In this document: one piece after another, positions 22,119 to 33,360 of the stretch
Layout of the letters: the number at the start of each line of letters is the position of its first letter
How positions within the stretch are numbered: position 1 is the stretch's first letter
Program-made: the position numbers and the translations under genes
Assembly: GCA_026075535.2 (NCBI GenBank)
Contig: AP026540.1
Span: 4,464,001-4,528,000, forward strand
DNA length: 64,000 nt
Source of the DNA: Tricholoma matsutake
Taxonomy: Eukaryota; Basidiomycota; Agaricomycetes; Agaricales; Tricholomataceae
Direction: 5' to 3'
Notes under the pieces: model-generated
What the model saw: the letters and a program-made list of their open reading frames with translations, nothing else
Told to the model about the DNA's origin: nothing
The model's database searches: none

Positions 22119-24112
22119 TTATGCCTCGACTTCCAGGCGAGAAAATATTATGTCTGTCCCCTCTGTGAAATTCTGGTAAGGCCGGAATTTCATCCCCTCA
22201 TACACCATTCTCACAATGCGACGCGGAGCATTCAGATTACATTTAAAGAATTGGGCAATCACATTACGCGCTCGCTTACAATTCTCTTCGGGTTCCCATG
22301 AATTATTTTTGTCGGTATAGTTTTTCCACTTTATTAAGAACTCCAATTTGTTCTGTCGAAGATGTGAATCTAGAATTTCTTCACCTATGTATTCTGGAGC
22401 ACCTTCTACTATTATCAGAGGTTGTGGAGTAGTTTGTTGGCCAGGAATAGTGGGCGGGTGGTAAGGGCGTAGGTGGGATACATTAATCTTGGGATCAATC
22501 TTGAATGATCGGGGTAATTTTAGCACTACCGCATTAGGCAAGATCACTTTAGAGATTGCATATGGGCCAACTTGTTTTTCCATAAGTTTCTTCGAAGGTT
22601 GTGGAATATTCAGGTCCTTGGTACTTAGCCACACCAAGTCACCAACTTTGTACTCTGGAGCACATGCTCGAGTACGATCCGCATGTCGCATCATGTCATC
22701 ACGTGCTTTCTTCAATGCCACCTCTGCTTCCTCTTGTACCTTTTGCATCTTAGATACAAAGTCTTCTACCGACTGTACTTTGACTTCCCTTCTGGGTTCT
22801 ACTCCCATGCGAGGATGATATCCATAATTCATGAAAAAGGGTGACATACGAGTAGCCGAATGGAATTTGTTATTGTGGGAAAATTCGGCAATTGCCAGCC
22901 ATTTGGGCCAGTCAGTTTGTTGGTAGTTGACAAACATACATAGGTACTGCTCCAACTCCTGGTTCATTCTCTCTGTCTGCCCATCAGTCTGCAGGTGATA
23001 TGCTGTAGATAATTTAGTTTGAATCCCCAATATGTTGTTCAGTTCTCGCATAAATGTGGAAGCAAATTGTGGTCCACGATCAGAGATAATGGTATCGGGT
23101 AACCCATGTAACCGCCATACCTGATTTAGATAGAGGTGCACCAAGCCCAATGATGAGGTTTCTGTCGTAGTAGGAATAATATGGACCTGCTTTGTGAAGC
23201 GGTTGCATACTATGAATATTGCATCGTACCCTTGAGCCTCAGGTAATCCGGTAATAAAATCCACAGATATATCTCGCCATGGTGCTTTAGGTATAGGGTT
23301 TGGCATTAATTTTCCTGCAGGTTTTTCTGGAAATTTCTTCCCCCTCATGCATGTATCACATCCATCCACATACCCCAACACATACTTCGAAATTCTGGGC
23401 CACCAATAATTTCTCCTTACTAATTCCAACATCTTCCATCTTCCTGGGTGTCCAGCAGTTGGCATATTATGATGTAACCGGATGATCTCCCTTCGCAAAT
23501 CCTGATCCTTTGGTACATACACTTTTCCTCGAAACAACACCAACCCTTGTTCCTCAGCCCATTCATCTCCTTTGATATTACCTTTCTTCTCTCCCTTCAG
23601 AGCTTTCACGGCTTCCACTACTTCATCGTCCATTTCTGAACATTGTCTAATTTTAGACAACATTTCTGTTTCCGAGCTATCTACTAATAGATGCCCTTGA
23701 TGCATAGCGCAAATGCAAAAGTATTTGGGTTTGAGCAAGGTAACATTTTTATTGTCCTCCTCCACCCCCCTTTTATGATCAATACGTCTGGATAATGCAT
23801 CTGCTTTCCTCATTAAGCTTCCCACTTTGTGGACCAAGTGAAAATTGAAACGTGATAGGAATAGTGCCCAACGTGCTTGCCTGCGATTAAGCTTTTTAGC
23901 AGACATGAAGTATTGCAGATTTTGAAGATCTGTCCAGATCTCAATCTGATGCATCCTCCACACCTCCAACACTCGTATTATCCCCAACATCTCTTTGTCA
24001 TGCACATCATAATTCCTCTCCACATCATTCAACCCTCGGGACAGATATGCACAAGGATGCCATTTGTCATCTTCACACAGCATTGATAATACCGCTCCAG
24101 TAGCAAAATCGG
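22119..24112 (-). pseudogene. pol: D1 RNase H-integrase-chromodomain
   Basis: Open throughout. From SDADFATGAVLSML at the top, RNase H continues (HDKEMLGI, IWTDLQNLQYF, DALSRRID). Integrase finger: HHNMPTAGHPGRWK ... CDTCMRGKK. Catalytic residues lie in SVDFITGLPE, ISDRGPQFAS and DGQTERMNQELEQY, so the D,D,E triad is intact. The C-terminus has VNHLRP-like NVSHLRPYHPP, then the chromodomain: EEILDSHLRQNKLEFLIKWK, SWEPEENCKRARNVIAQFF. The stop is at 22119. The N-terminal extension of this ORF beyond 24112 belongs to the non-LTR insertion. Confidence 0.93.
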
Positions 24113-25971
24113 CATCGCTCCTTGACTTGTTACAACCACCATAAACAGTGGTAAACACTCCTGCTCGATGTTGGTAGCAACGTTGAGACTCCAATTTTGG
24201 TCCGATTTTCGATCGGATTTCACCATCACGAACGCTCTCGGCGTCTCCAGGCCTGCCCTGATTTGCTAAGAGATCTGTCCATCTGATCCCCAGGGATGTC
24301 CCGGTCATTGTTTTTGACAATGGCTGCTATTCGTCTCGTTCCCCTGTGCTTCGAGGATCCTGGCTAGGTGAGTGGTGTCTATGAAAGAGTAGTCTAGGTC
24401 CCTATGGGGGCTTAGAGTGGGTGTGGGATGCCTGCTTCAATGCTCACCCAAGTCGACGCACTCGTTTAGTTGGGGGAGGTCTGGCTCAGGGGGAGGGACA
24501 TCGTTACTGGACTGCTGGTCGTCTCTGGGGCTTCCAACCTCCATGCTATGTGAGTCACTACTACTAGGGACAAGCTACACTGACTACCTGTTGGAATACA
24601 CCGTCGCTAAAAGGGGCCGGGTGACGGTGCCCCCTGATAGCTAGGTCGATGCTCTGGTGGCCGCATTTCACCACCAACTCCTCACCTCCGGTGCTCACTC
24701 CTCTGGGGTGTTATGACCCGGGTTCAATCTTCTCCCACCAGGCAACAGGATGTGTGGCCTGTTCGCCCCCTCGGAGCGTTTGGAGGCTGTATCGGGTGGA
24801 CCTGGAACTGAGATAAGGGGCCATCTGTTATCGACCTTACGCTACGTACTTTGACTGTTATCGTCATTTACCTGTGCTAACTCACTCTCAATGCCCAAAT
24901 GGCTGAACAGAGACCAAACCACACGCTGGGGCCTTCACGACCCCACCTTGATTATGGGTGACATCGTTGGTGATGATGCCCAAGACTACGACACCCAGTT
25001 CTCATAGGACGAACTGGAGGTAGCAGCTGCCCTAGGCAGTTTGAGATCTGTGGGCTGGGGAGAACCTCCCCGACCCTGACGATTACGAGGACTTTCTTGC
25101 TAGGCAGGAGGCCCTTGCTTACACTGCACGCTGCGTATTTCGATCACTAGCATCATATACCAGTACTAACTTGCTCCTGATGCCCAAGCGGACAACCAGA
25201 GACGATTGTTCCAACAATCCTATGCCTCCGGCAGCTGTCCCAGCTTCCTGTGTGGCGATGCCAACAGCTCTAGCAGAGCTTCAATCTGGGGAACCCTCGT
25301 TCCCAGTACAGTGCCGTCATCATCACAGATGGCCATGCCATTACTCGTGTGGGGCATTCCACTCCACACCCATCACTGCCAGTCCGCTGGCTGCTGTCGG
25401 GTTGGTGACAAATGTCGCTACCCTTTACGTTCTCCCCGCTGCGGGGGGGAAATTGCTATCGAGTGCATGTGCTTGCAGTGCATTTGCTCGAGGGGGGCTT
25501 TGGCCCCCTGCTTATGGCGGTTCCGGTGAATAACCAGGTGAACAACCAGCTGCCACATTACTGTTACTCGTGCATGACACGGTGATGGTCCACCTCGTTC
25601 ATCCGGGGTGGTCAATCCTTGTTGGCTGGGAGTATGCGGATGGTTATTCCTCCCGCAAGGGGGGATTTACAGTGAATTAACATGGCCGCGCCTGATCTGA
25701 CTTCGGTTGGATATGTGGCTGGGGGACCGCTTTGCACCAGCTGACGATCTAATGGCTAGCTTTGGGAGGGGGTCTCCCCCTCCAGATTATTGCCTTTCCT
25801 GGCTGAGAGGCCAACGTCTGTGGCACTGCCCGCCTAAAGTGGCTAAAACGAGGACCTGGGTAGGATATGGGTGAGGGGAAGCGTAGTTATAGTAGTACCC
25901 AAGTTTGTATCCTGCTCCACAGACTGCGATCGAGCCCCGCGTTATAAATTGTTGACCCAAAAAAAAAAAAA
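24113..25971 (+). mobile_element. non-LTR (LINE/SINE-like) insertion with poly(A) tail
   Basis: Flanked by a 14-bp duplication AGTAGCAAAATCGG (24099-24112, 25972-25985). It ends in at least 12 A's after GTTATAAATTGTTGACCC. Target-primed retrotransposition is the natural explanation. GC-rich and unlike its surroundings. I cannot recognise an RT or endonuclease, so it is either 5'-truncated or a non-autonomous partner of a LINE. Confidence 0.85.
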
Positions 25972-25985
25972 AGTAGCAAAATCGG

Positions 25986-27354
25986 ATGCATCGGATTCCA
26001 CTCATAAAGAGCATGTGAAATCCACTGGGGCTAATATTGGTCCCTCCACAAACTTCCTCTTCAACTCCTCAAACACTGTCTGCTGTTGCTCTCCCCACCT
26101 CCACACTACTCCTTTTTGCATAAGGTTATGTAAGGATGTGGCAATTTTAGAAAAATTGTGCACAAAGTGACAATAATAATTTGCAAGTCCCAAGAAGACT
26201 TGAACCTCCTTGACACGGGTGGGCGCAGGCCAATCTGTGATTGCCTGTACCTTGATCGGATCCATTTTGATCCCGTCAGGGCCGATCAATAATCCTAGGA
26301 ACTTGATTTCGCTTGCCCCAAACACACACTTCTCTGGTTTCAAAAATAGATCATTCTCTGCCAACCTCTGTAACACCTCCTGTACTATCGCCTCATGGTT
26401 CTCTTCATCCTCTGTGAATATCAGAATGTCGTCAATAAATATTATTACCACGCCTTTGTCTATTAAGTCCTTGAAAATGTCGTTCATCATGTTTTGAAAG
26501 GTTGGGGGACTATTAGTCATCCCAAAAAACATGACAAGCGGCTCGAAGGATCCTCGATGCATGGCAAATGCGGCCTTCCACTCATCTCCTTTCTTTATTT
26601 GTACATTGTTGTATCCCCATCGTAAATCCAATTTTGTAAAGACCTTGGCTTTTCCCACCTTGTCAATTATTTCTGAGATCAACAGCAGGGGGTACGCGTT
26701 CTTCACTGTCCACTCATTCAGATACCTATAATCTGTACACATCCTCTTCCTTTGGTCTTTCTTTGGCACAAAGAATATTGGTGACATCTGTGGTGATTTC
26801 GAAGGTCGTATATATCCTTTGCGCAATTGCTCCTTCAGGAATGTATCCACTTCTTCTTGTTCCATTGGAGATAACAGATATACCTTCAACGTCTTCAGCA
26901 CAAACCCTGGCTTCATCTCGATCACATGATCCCATGGCTTCTGCACCAGCATTTGCTCAGATTCCTTCTTCTGGAACACTGACAGGTATTCATGATACAC
27001 TTTTGGCACCCATTCCTCCACTGGCTTCTCCACCTTCACAATATTCTTGTCCCATGACTGTCCTCCACGAATTGCTCTAAAGGTTTGCTTCTGCTCTTCT
27101 TTCTTGATCATGATCGGAACTTCCCCATTTGGCATTTCCTCATCCTCCACTTCCTCCATCGTAACAGAATACTTCCTTGGACGTTCTTTCTTTTTTTTTT
27201 TCCTTTTTTCCTTCTTCATCTTTCTCCCATACACATTACATTCCTTAGGACAATGAGTCATTTGTACTTTCCCAGTTTTCCAATCAATTTTGGGATTATG
27301 CTTCCATAACCATGGACATCCTATTATTAGATTGGTTTTCCCAAGATCGCACAC
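25986..27354 (-). pseudogene. pol: D1 reverse transcriptase
   Basis: About 450 open codons. N-terminal: end of protease (LGKTNLIIGCPWLWKHNPKI), then a Lys-rich linker. RT: FVPKKDQRKRMCTDYRYLNE, FTKLDLRWGYNNVQI, MFFGMTNSPPTFQNMMNDIF and the catalytic box FIDDILIF (about 26455-26430). The thumb/connection follows (LGLLIGPDGIKMDP, FLGLANYYCHFV) and the start of RNase H (EGPILAPVDF) is cut by the non-LTR insertion. RT motifs look intact; loss of function comes from the insertion and from the TGA upstream at 27370. Confidence 0.93.
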
Positions 27355-27366
27355 TTCGAATATGGC

Positions 27367-27798
27367 TCACTCCTGATGCTCCTGATACTTTAGTACCATA
27401 GTCACCTCCTCCTTGATAGTTCCTCCACGATTGACTGTTCTGTCAATATTGTACACCATTATAGGTTGTGCCAGCTTGCGTGTGTTAATACCATTTCCAG
27501 TAATTAAGGATCGATTAATAAATAATCCTGTAGCACCACTATCAAGCAATGCTTCCACATCAATCACTGCATGCATGTCCACTGTCTTCAGTCCCACAGT
27601 CAAGGTGATTTCGGGTTCTATTCGCGCAGAGCGAATAAAGAATTTAGGGGTTTTCAGAAATGATGCATGACAATTTTCTTTGTCACATGATTCGCAACAG
27701 TTGTACTCCTCCTCGATTTCCTTTTCTGATTTACTCTGGGTTTCCTCGGATACTAATACATTGTAATGATTCTGGGTCACCAATGGGGAAACCTTCAC
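27367..27798 (-). pseudogene. D1 aspartic protease
   Basis: 144 codons with a Cys-rich N-terminal piece (CCESCDKENCHASF) and the retropepsin active site VEALLDSGATGLFINRSL (around 27560-27510). It closes with TGA after YQEHQE. The same TGA is present in D2 (37636), and downstream sequence AIFEVCDLGK continues the domain in frame in both copies. Confidence 0.85.
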
Positions 27799-27799
27799 T

Positions 27800-28893
27800 G
27801 GGACTCTTCCACAAAATTCTTCTGCCTGCCCTCCTCCGGCTTCACTTCCTTGATTGTAGCTTCCCTAATCTTTCTTTTCTGCCTACAATTCCTAGAAATG
27901 TGTCCTAACTGCCCACAGTTAAAACATTTAAGTGGGGCTCATCTTCCTGCTTGATCAACCTCCATTGCCTCTGCTGGTGCTGCTGACTCCATAACTATAG
28001 GTGTCACTGGCATGGCCGATGGCTGTGCCCTCAGAGCTTGTGCCTGAGGCGCCTTTCCTTTCTCAGACTTTCCTCCTGATGACTTTCCAAATTTACTACT
28101 TCCATACATCAACTTTGACTCCCCCTGTTCCTGCCGATATTGCCGGTCAAGGTGCATTGCCCAATTATACCACTCATCCAACTTCTCTGGCATAGAAGGT
28201 AGTCGGTAGATAGACTTGAATAAAGAGGGATTTAATCCTGCTTTCAAAAACTCTACCAATGTGGCTTCTCCCATGTCCATTTGTGAAGCTTCTGCTTTGA
28301 ACTGCAAAATAAATTCATCCGCCGTTAGGGAACCTTGGCGCATGGTCTTTAATTTAGCATTGGCTGTCACCTTTTGGATTAGGGTCTCCAAACTGTGCCT
28401 CCAATCTCTCCAAAATTTCCTTGAAGGTTGCAAATGGTTTATTTCCCACGGCAATTTGATTAATAGCCTCATTTCTCCAGAACTGTGCTTTCCCCCCCTG
28501 AATGTATGAGAGAGCAAACATAATCCTAGACTCGGCTGTACGAAACTCTGGCTTCCTCCCATGGATGTACAATACTATAGAGCTGATGAAGGATTTTGTA
28601 TTCTCCATGGTACCGTCAAAGATTTGTGGGCCTGCGTACTTAGGTAAGCGCACTTTTCCATTTCCGGATTTCTCCACTGTCTCATCCTCCTGCGATATCC
28701 ACTCCACCATCTCCACCATCTCATCATCTCTTTCTCCTGTCATCTCTGGCTGTACTTCCACTTGTCTGGGCTGTGATGCTGCCAACACTGACACTAATTG
28801 TGACATTTGTGCTGTGAGCGCATCAATTTTCACCTCTAGTGCTGGTATGGGAACAGGATTAGGACCGGGATTAGAAGTAGAAGGTTTGGACAT
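27800..28893 (-). pseudogene. gag: D1 gag with CCHC zinc knuckle
   Basis: Starts MSKPSTSNPGPNPVPIPALE. A heptad-like stretch (VKIDALTAQMSQLVSVLA) is followed by an acidic linker and a capsid-like region (IFDGTMENTKSFISSIVLYI, GKAQFWRNEAI). A frameshift near 28370 moves to a second frame with LTADEFILQFKAEASQMDMG, FLKAGLNPSLFKSIY and YNWAMHLDRQYRQEQ. A TGA follows QAGR, then the knuckle CFNCGQLGHISRNC (about 27930-27890) and the KRKIREATI tail. Matches the retrotransposon Gag (Retrotrans_gag) layout. Confidence 0.88.
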
Positions 28894-29357
28894 AATTGTA
28901 GAATCTGTGATGAATCAAATTCAAAAAAATTTCTTCGAGACCTCTCCAAATGTTTATGGGTCACGTGATGGTTCGTCGATCGTTCATCGTTCATCGGGCG
29001 CCTAATTTGACACTTTGGATCAACAACCCTTCCAACAGTGCCTGATCTCGGAGATATCACTGAATTTGGCTTGTAACTAAAATAGTTGTCCAAATAGAGT
29101 AATGTAAATCGTAACTAAACCAGATCCAATTGGTTGTCTGGTTGCAGCTGTCCTAATGACGAGTACTGCCTCTTGATCACTGGCGGTCGCAATGTAAGGT
29201 GAGGCCTGGCGTCGGCTTATGAAAGAAAAGGTAGATTATGTATATACAAGTACTTCCAGCTCATGCCAAAAGGATGAGTAATCGGATGTGGTGCAGTGAA
29301 ACAATGATGTATGCGCAAGTAAGAGAAGGCACACTGATATGGGAAGTTGTGTTCTTC
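28894..29357. other. D1 5' leader
   Basis: Sequence between the transcriptional 5' LTR and gag. No primer-binding site identified with confidence next to the LTR end at 29357. No gene. Confidence 0.6.
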
Positions 29358-29759
29358 TGTTAGGGTGACACCCACTATCTGCTAGCTAAGACCATGTGGG
29401 TTCTCTCTACAAGAAGGGGGCAGGATCCACGCTTGTGATGGGGGAATTGATGGTTTTGATGCGAGGGGTTATTAATAGGTGAGTTTGTTGAGATAGGCCT
29501 TTCACACCAAAAATGTAGGTGGAATACCTAAGAGAACACAACTGGGGTCCCCTAGGTGTATATTTAGGGTTTATATATTATGTTACATATATTGTACATT
29601 GTTGTTACCGACACGTTCATACATGTGCATACATATTGATGCATGCAAAATAAAATTCTCACACTATCAAAGTGTAGCGTCATTTGGTGTCATGTAGCGT
29701 AATTCGACATAATAAAATAAAAATGAAATTTTATTAGGTAATGGGGTGGTTTTCTAACA
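29358..29759 (-). repeat. D1 LTR, 5' in transcription sense
   Basis: 402 bp, same ends and length as 21706-22107. Right flank starts TATG. Confidence 0.93.
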
Positions 29760-29760
29760 T

Positions 29761-30210
29761 ATGCGTCCATCCAAGAAACTCGCTCATTGCTTCCTGGGAC
29801 CTTTCCCCATTGTCAAGTGTGTTGGGATGCATGCCTATCGTCTATGCCTCCCAGCCTCCATGTCCAGACTCCACCCAGTCTTCCATGTTGTCAAACTCCT
29901 TCCAGCTCCCCCAGATCCATTTACAGGACACCATTCACACCCACCACCACTGCCTACAGTGATTGAGGGAGAACCCCAATACGAAGTCAAGTTGATCTTG
30001 GACAGCCAGTTGCGGCAAGGAAAACTCAAGTATTTGGTGCATTGGAAGGGTTATGGGTATGAGGAGAACTCATGGGTCGAAGAGTCTGATGTGAATGCCC
30101 CTCAGTTAGTCAAGGAATTCCACCGATGGCACACTGGAGCACCGCATCGCATTCAAGTCATGGACTTTGGTCATATGCGATTTCGAATGCATTGGGGCGA
30201 TGCATCTTAG
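29761..30210 (+). pseudogene. gypsy element E, integrase C-terminus and chromodomain
   Basis: Plus-strand remnant opposite to D1. Integrase tail LAHCFLGPFPIVKCVGMHAYRL and LHPVFHVVKLLP, then the chromodomain: QYEVKLILDSQLRQGKLKYL, VHWKGYGYEENSWVEE, LVKEFHRW. The purine tract AGAGAGGGGGTGA and the E LTR follow, so this is the authentic 3' end of an element whose upstream part is missing, ending at the D1 insertion. Confidence 0.88.
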
Positions 30211-30221
30211 AGAGGGGGTGA

Positions 30222-30642
30222 TGTAAGGGGACTAGGGGGTGCTCTGTGTGTTTCTCCTATTTTTTACATTCATTCTATATTTTTCCTCACTTCATTTCCT
30301 TCTATTCTTCATTTTCTATGATTTTTTCGGATTTTATTACTAATGCCCCTCTCTATTATGTTTGTGCATGTTGACAGTTTTATATTTAGAGGCAGAGCAC
30401 CTTTCTGACATCTACCCCTTGGTATGATGTCATTCGGCGGCCTTGATCTGCCTATCTCTGCCTTTTCTATTTTTAGGTTATTATTTGATTTGTCATCTTC
30501 ACATATACTGGGTATCAGCAAAGGGATCCTGTGAGTTTTCTCTTTGGATTTCCCTTTGCTAGGTGCACCCCCAAGTCCTGTAATATGTAGCATAATTTTA
30601 ACTTCGGATTTCCCTTTGCTAGAGGCTGAGGTTGCCCTTATA
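30222..30642 (+). repeat. 3' LTR of element E
   Basis: Starts TGTAAGGGGACTAGG directly after the polypurine tract and ends CCCTTATA (expected CCCTTACA). About 421 bp. The same LTR occurs solo at 35408-41038 (interrupted) and 57643-58067 (reverse). Confidence 0.88.
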
Positions 30643-31344
30643 GGGAGGGGGTGCTGACCCTGACTGGGTGGGGTCCTTTCCATCCCTGTGGTCGGATGAT
30701 CAGTGTCCTGGTTGGTGACAGACAAAACACAATCCCTTTCGGAGGTGTTCCGTGCATTCTTGGTTTGTTAGTTGGTTGATATCAAGGGAGGGCTGTCCCT
30801 TCTTTGTTGTCTCTTTTGTCTTCTGGTTTTGCCTGGTCTTTCCCAGGATTGCCATGGCCCATTTCCATTGGCCTTCATATTTCGAAGCTGCCTTTATCCT
30901 GCCTTTGAGAGTGTTGGGTACCATTTCCATTGTGTGTACCCTCTTCAGTAATTTGGGGTGCAGTCCGTCCATGAAGTACTCGATCATGGCTGCATCTTCT
31001 GTGATTCCCATCCTGTCTTTCAGGATGCAGAAGTTCACCACATATTCTTTGAGGTTCCCTGAACCTTGTTTGAGATTCTTGATCTCAGTCTTTGCCATTC
31101 CAGTGTCGTCGATCAGTGAGAAGGCCTCTAAGACCTTCTGTCGGAAGTCTGCATATTCACCAAATCCCTCGGATTGGTGTTGGTTGACGAATGCCTGTGC
31201 CCAGGCAGCTGCTGTCCCTCCATTCATGAAGGACAGTGTGAAGATGATCTTTTTGTTGTTCATGTCATAGACCTGGTCATTGATTTGCAAGTACAGGTCT
31301 ATCTCCTGCAGGAACTTGGTGGTTTTGGTCTGTTCTCCTGCATG
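30643..31344 (-). pseudogene. gag: gypsy element C gag fragment
   Basis: Minus strand. From KTTKFLQEIDLYLQINDQVY at the top, a capsid-like region (FTLSFMNGGTAAAWAQAFVN, FRQKVLEAFSLIDD, LKQGSGNLKEYVVNF, IEYFMDGLHPKLLKRV) leads into a zinc knuckle start CFVCHQPGH near 30725. A TAG/frameshift and then the E LTR truncate it at 30643. Probably the 5' part of the element whose RT is at 19825-21705. Confidence 0.8.
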
Positions 31345-31640
31345 AGGCGTCCAATGTCACGGATCCAATGTCAAGGATCCAATGTCAAGGACATGCTGTG
31401 GCACAGCATGTCGATCGTGAGAGTCCGACATCACAGACCTCATGTCAAGGGGCTGTCATATCACAGCATGTGTGGGAATGGGTTCAGGTGCATGGAGTCA
31501 CCATGCATCAAGGGTGCCTTCCACAGGAAGGGGATCAAATGCATGTTGTCAGCATGCATTGTGTGTGTGTCTGGTGTCAAGGACATGCTCTAAGCATGAA
31601 TCAGGAGTGCCTCCTGTCTGGAGGGGATTGTTGGGTATGT
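31345..31640. repeat. ladder of short perfect palindromes
   Basis: Six stem-loops in about 230 bp: 31390-31400/31402-31412 (11-bp arms, 1-nt centre), 31489-31495/31501-31507, 31517-31522/31526-31531, 31538-31545/31553-31560, 31584-31589/31593-31598 and 31602-31607/31611-31616. AATGTCAAGG and GTCAAGGACATGCT recur between them. Not coding. Confidence 0.85.
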
Positions 31641-31682
31641 CGGGTCAGTCAGGTTCCATGAGTTACAAGGAAAATTGTAACA

Positions 31683-32610
31683 GTGTATCTCAGTGAACTG
31701 GAAGATAATTTTGGCCCTCATGACCCTGTCAGGGATGTGGAGAAGGCACTTTCAGAACTCACAATGAAGAAAGTTGGGCAAATAGTCAAGTATAATATTG
31801 ACTTCTGGGAACTCACATCCCAGGTTAACTGGAACAAGGCCACTCTTTGCAACTGGTACTTCTGTGGGCTTCTGCCTGCCTTCACATAGAAGTGTTGTGG
31901 GGTAGTCAACCCAAAACCCTGGCATCCTTACATCTTAAAGCTCAGGATGTTGATAACATCTACTGGATGCAGGAAGATGAGACCCATCTTGAAACAAAGA
32001 CCCCCAGAAATCCTGGAACCTCCAGGAAGAAGGATTCTAAAGGCTCATCCAACTCCAATTCCAATTCCAACAACCAGTCTAAACCTCAGCCTTCATCCAA
32101 CCCCAATTGCACCAATCACTCTTCCTCCAGTAACTCCTCTGGAACAAAGAACTTCTCTCTGAGGGACAAACCAAAGGACTCCATCTCTGACAAGTTGGGG
32201 GAAAATGGTAAGCTAACTGGAGAGGAACATGAATGCCGCATGAAGGAAGGACTTTGCCTCTACTGTGGCAAGAAAGGACATGGAGCCAGAAATTGTCCAA
32301 AGTCCAAGGCAGCAAAAGATCATGCTGCAGCAGTCACTGAGTCCAAGCCAGACTCTGTAGACTCAAAAAAATAGTCCACAACCCTCAGGAACATGCCATT
32401 GGGGCTGAGGGTTGCATTGATCTTTCCCAGCTGGCTGCTTACATCCGTCTCAATGTGTCCACTCTTTCCAATCCTGAATCCCTTGGGATCCTCCTGTCCC
32501 TTTCCAAAAATTCCATAAAAACCCAAACCCTTATCAACTCTGGTTCCTCCCATTGTTTCCTAGATTCATCTTTTGTGCTGAACAACATCAGGAACACTAC
32601 TTTTTGACAC
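31683..32610 (+). pseudogene. gag: element B-family gag-protease fragment
   Basis: Capsid C-terminal part (MYLSELEDNFGPHDPVRDVE, VNWNKATLCNWYFCGLLP) with a stop/frameshift near 31890, then an Asn/Ser-rich linker and the zinc knuckle CLYCGKKGHGARNC, closely matching 5045-5401. The following protease stretch LINSGSSHCFLDSSFVLNN again has Asn at the catalytic Asp. Truncated near 32610. No LTR attached. Confidence 0.85.
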
Positions 32611-32874
32611 AAGCTTTCCCAGGGTTAAAGGCTATTTCCCAGGACCCATCAAGTGCCCTGGAGTACCTTGTGATGCCCCATGATGCCCTGTGATGTCCTG
32701 TGCCATATGATATTATACTGTAATTGCACCTCTGAGCATTTCAACAATGTAATTTTTAAATCAATTTTATAACAATCTGAAAGTAGATTATATGACAGCA
32801 ACTAAATTAAACAAAAAGAGAGAAAAACAAAACAAAACTAAAAAATTACCCCTTTCAAGATACATGTGAGGGGG
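32611..32874. other. no gene seen
   Basis: AT-rich, with short repeats of TGCCC(A/T)GTGATG near 32670-32700. Nothing further recognised. Confidence 0.5.
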
Positions 32875-32882
32875 ATGAATAC

Positions 32883-33360
32883 TAAGGCAAGGCAGGGGTA
32901 GGGGTATACCCTTCTGTTTTTGGGCTAAGGGTATGAGGGGTAAGGGTAGGGGTTTGGCAGTTCATACCCTTGCATACCCCTGTACCCTTTGTAAGGGTAC
33001 AGGGGTATGCCGGGGGTATGCTTATGTAAGAATATCATTTGATTTTTTCAGCTACAAAGACTCATATTCAAGATTTTTATCAATTAAATTCAGATTTTGG
33101 GATTGTCCAACATGATAATGGCTTTCATATGTTAATAAGAGGTATTAATATGTAATATTAATACTAAATACAATAGTTATCAACACTTTTCAAATGAATT
33201 TTGCTCTAAATATGTTGATTTTGTGCCAAACCCTTGTACCCTTGACAAACCCTCCCATACCCTTGGCAACCCTTATATGTTTCCATACCCTTACCCCTAA
33301 GGGTAGGGTGTTCAGGGGTAGGGGTAAGGGTATGAGATTTGACACCCCTGCCTTGCCCTA
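32883..33360. mobile_element. hAT-type MITE with telomere-like internal repeats
   Basis: 478 bp flanked by the 8-bp duplication ATGAATAC (32875-32882, 33361-33368). Ends TAAGGCAAGGCAGGGGT and, inverted, TAGGGCAAGGCAGGGGT. Inside are many (A/G)GGGTA repeats on one side and TACCCT on the other, so the whole element can fold back. No coding capacity. Confidence 0.88.

Larger units (their letters stand above)
21706..29759 (-). mobile_element. Ty3/gypsy chromovirus D1
   Basis: Two 402-bp LTRs (21706-22107, 29358-29759) begin TGTTAG and end CTAACA. TATG flanks both sides (21702-21705, 29760-29763), a 4-bp duplication. Genes run on the minus strand: gag 28893 down to 27800, protease, RT, RNase H, integrase, chromodomain down to 22119. 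A purine tract (AAAAGGGGGGTAA on the minus strand, 22108-22120) precedes the 3' LTR. A 1.86-kb non-LTR insertion splits RNase H. It is the best-preserved gypsy element here, with only a few stops and frameshifts. Confidence 0.95.

Noticed and set aside
24417..25533. Cys-rich ORFs in the non-LTR insertion as zinc-finger proteins
   Set aside because: Cysteine spacing fits no finger, stops are frequent, and no RT or endonuclease motif accompanies them.
32883..33360. Chromosome end or interstitial telomere
   Set aside because: The GGGTA repeats are irregular, lie inside an 8-bp duplication with inverted termini, and occur on both strands, so a MITE is the simpler reading.
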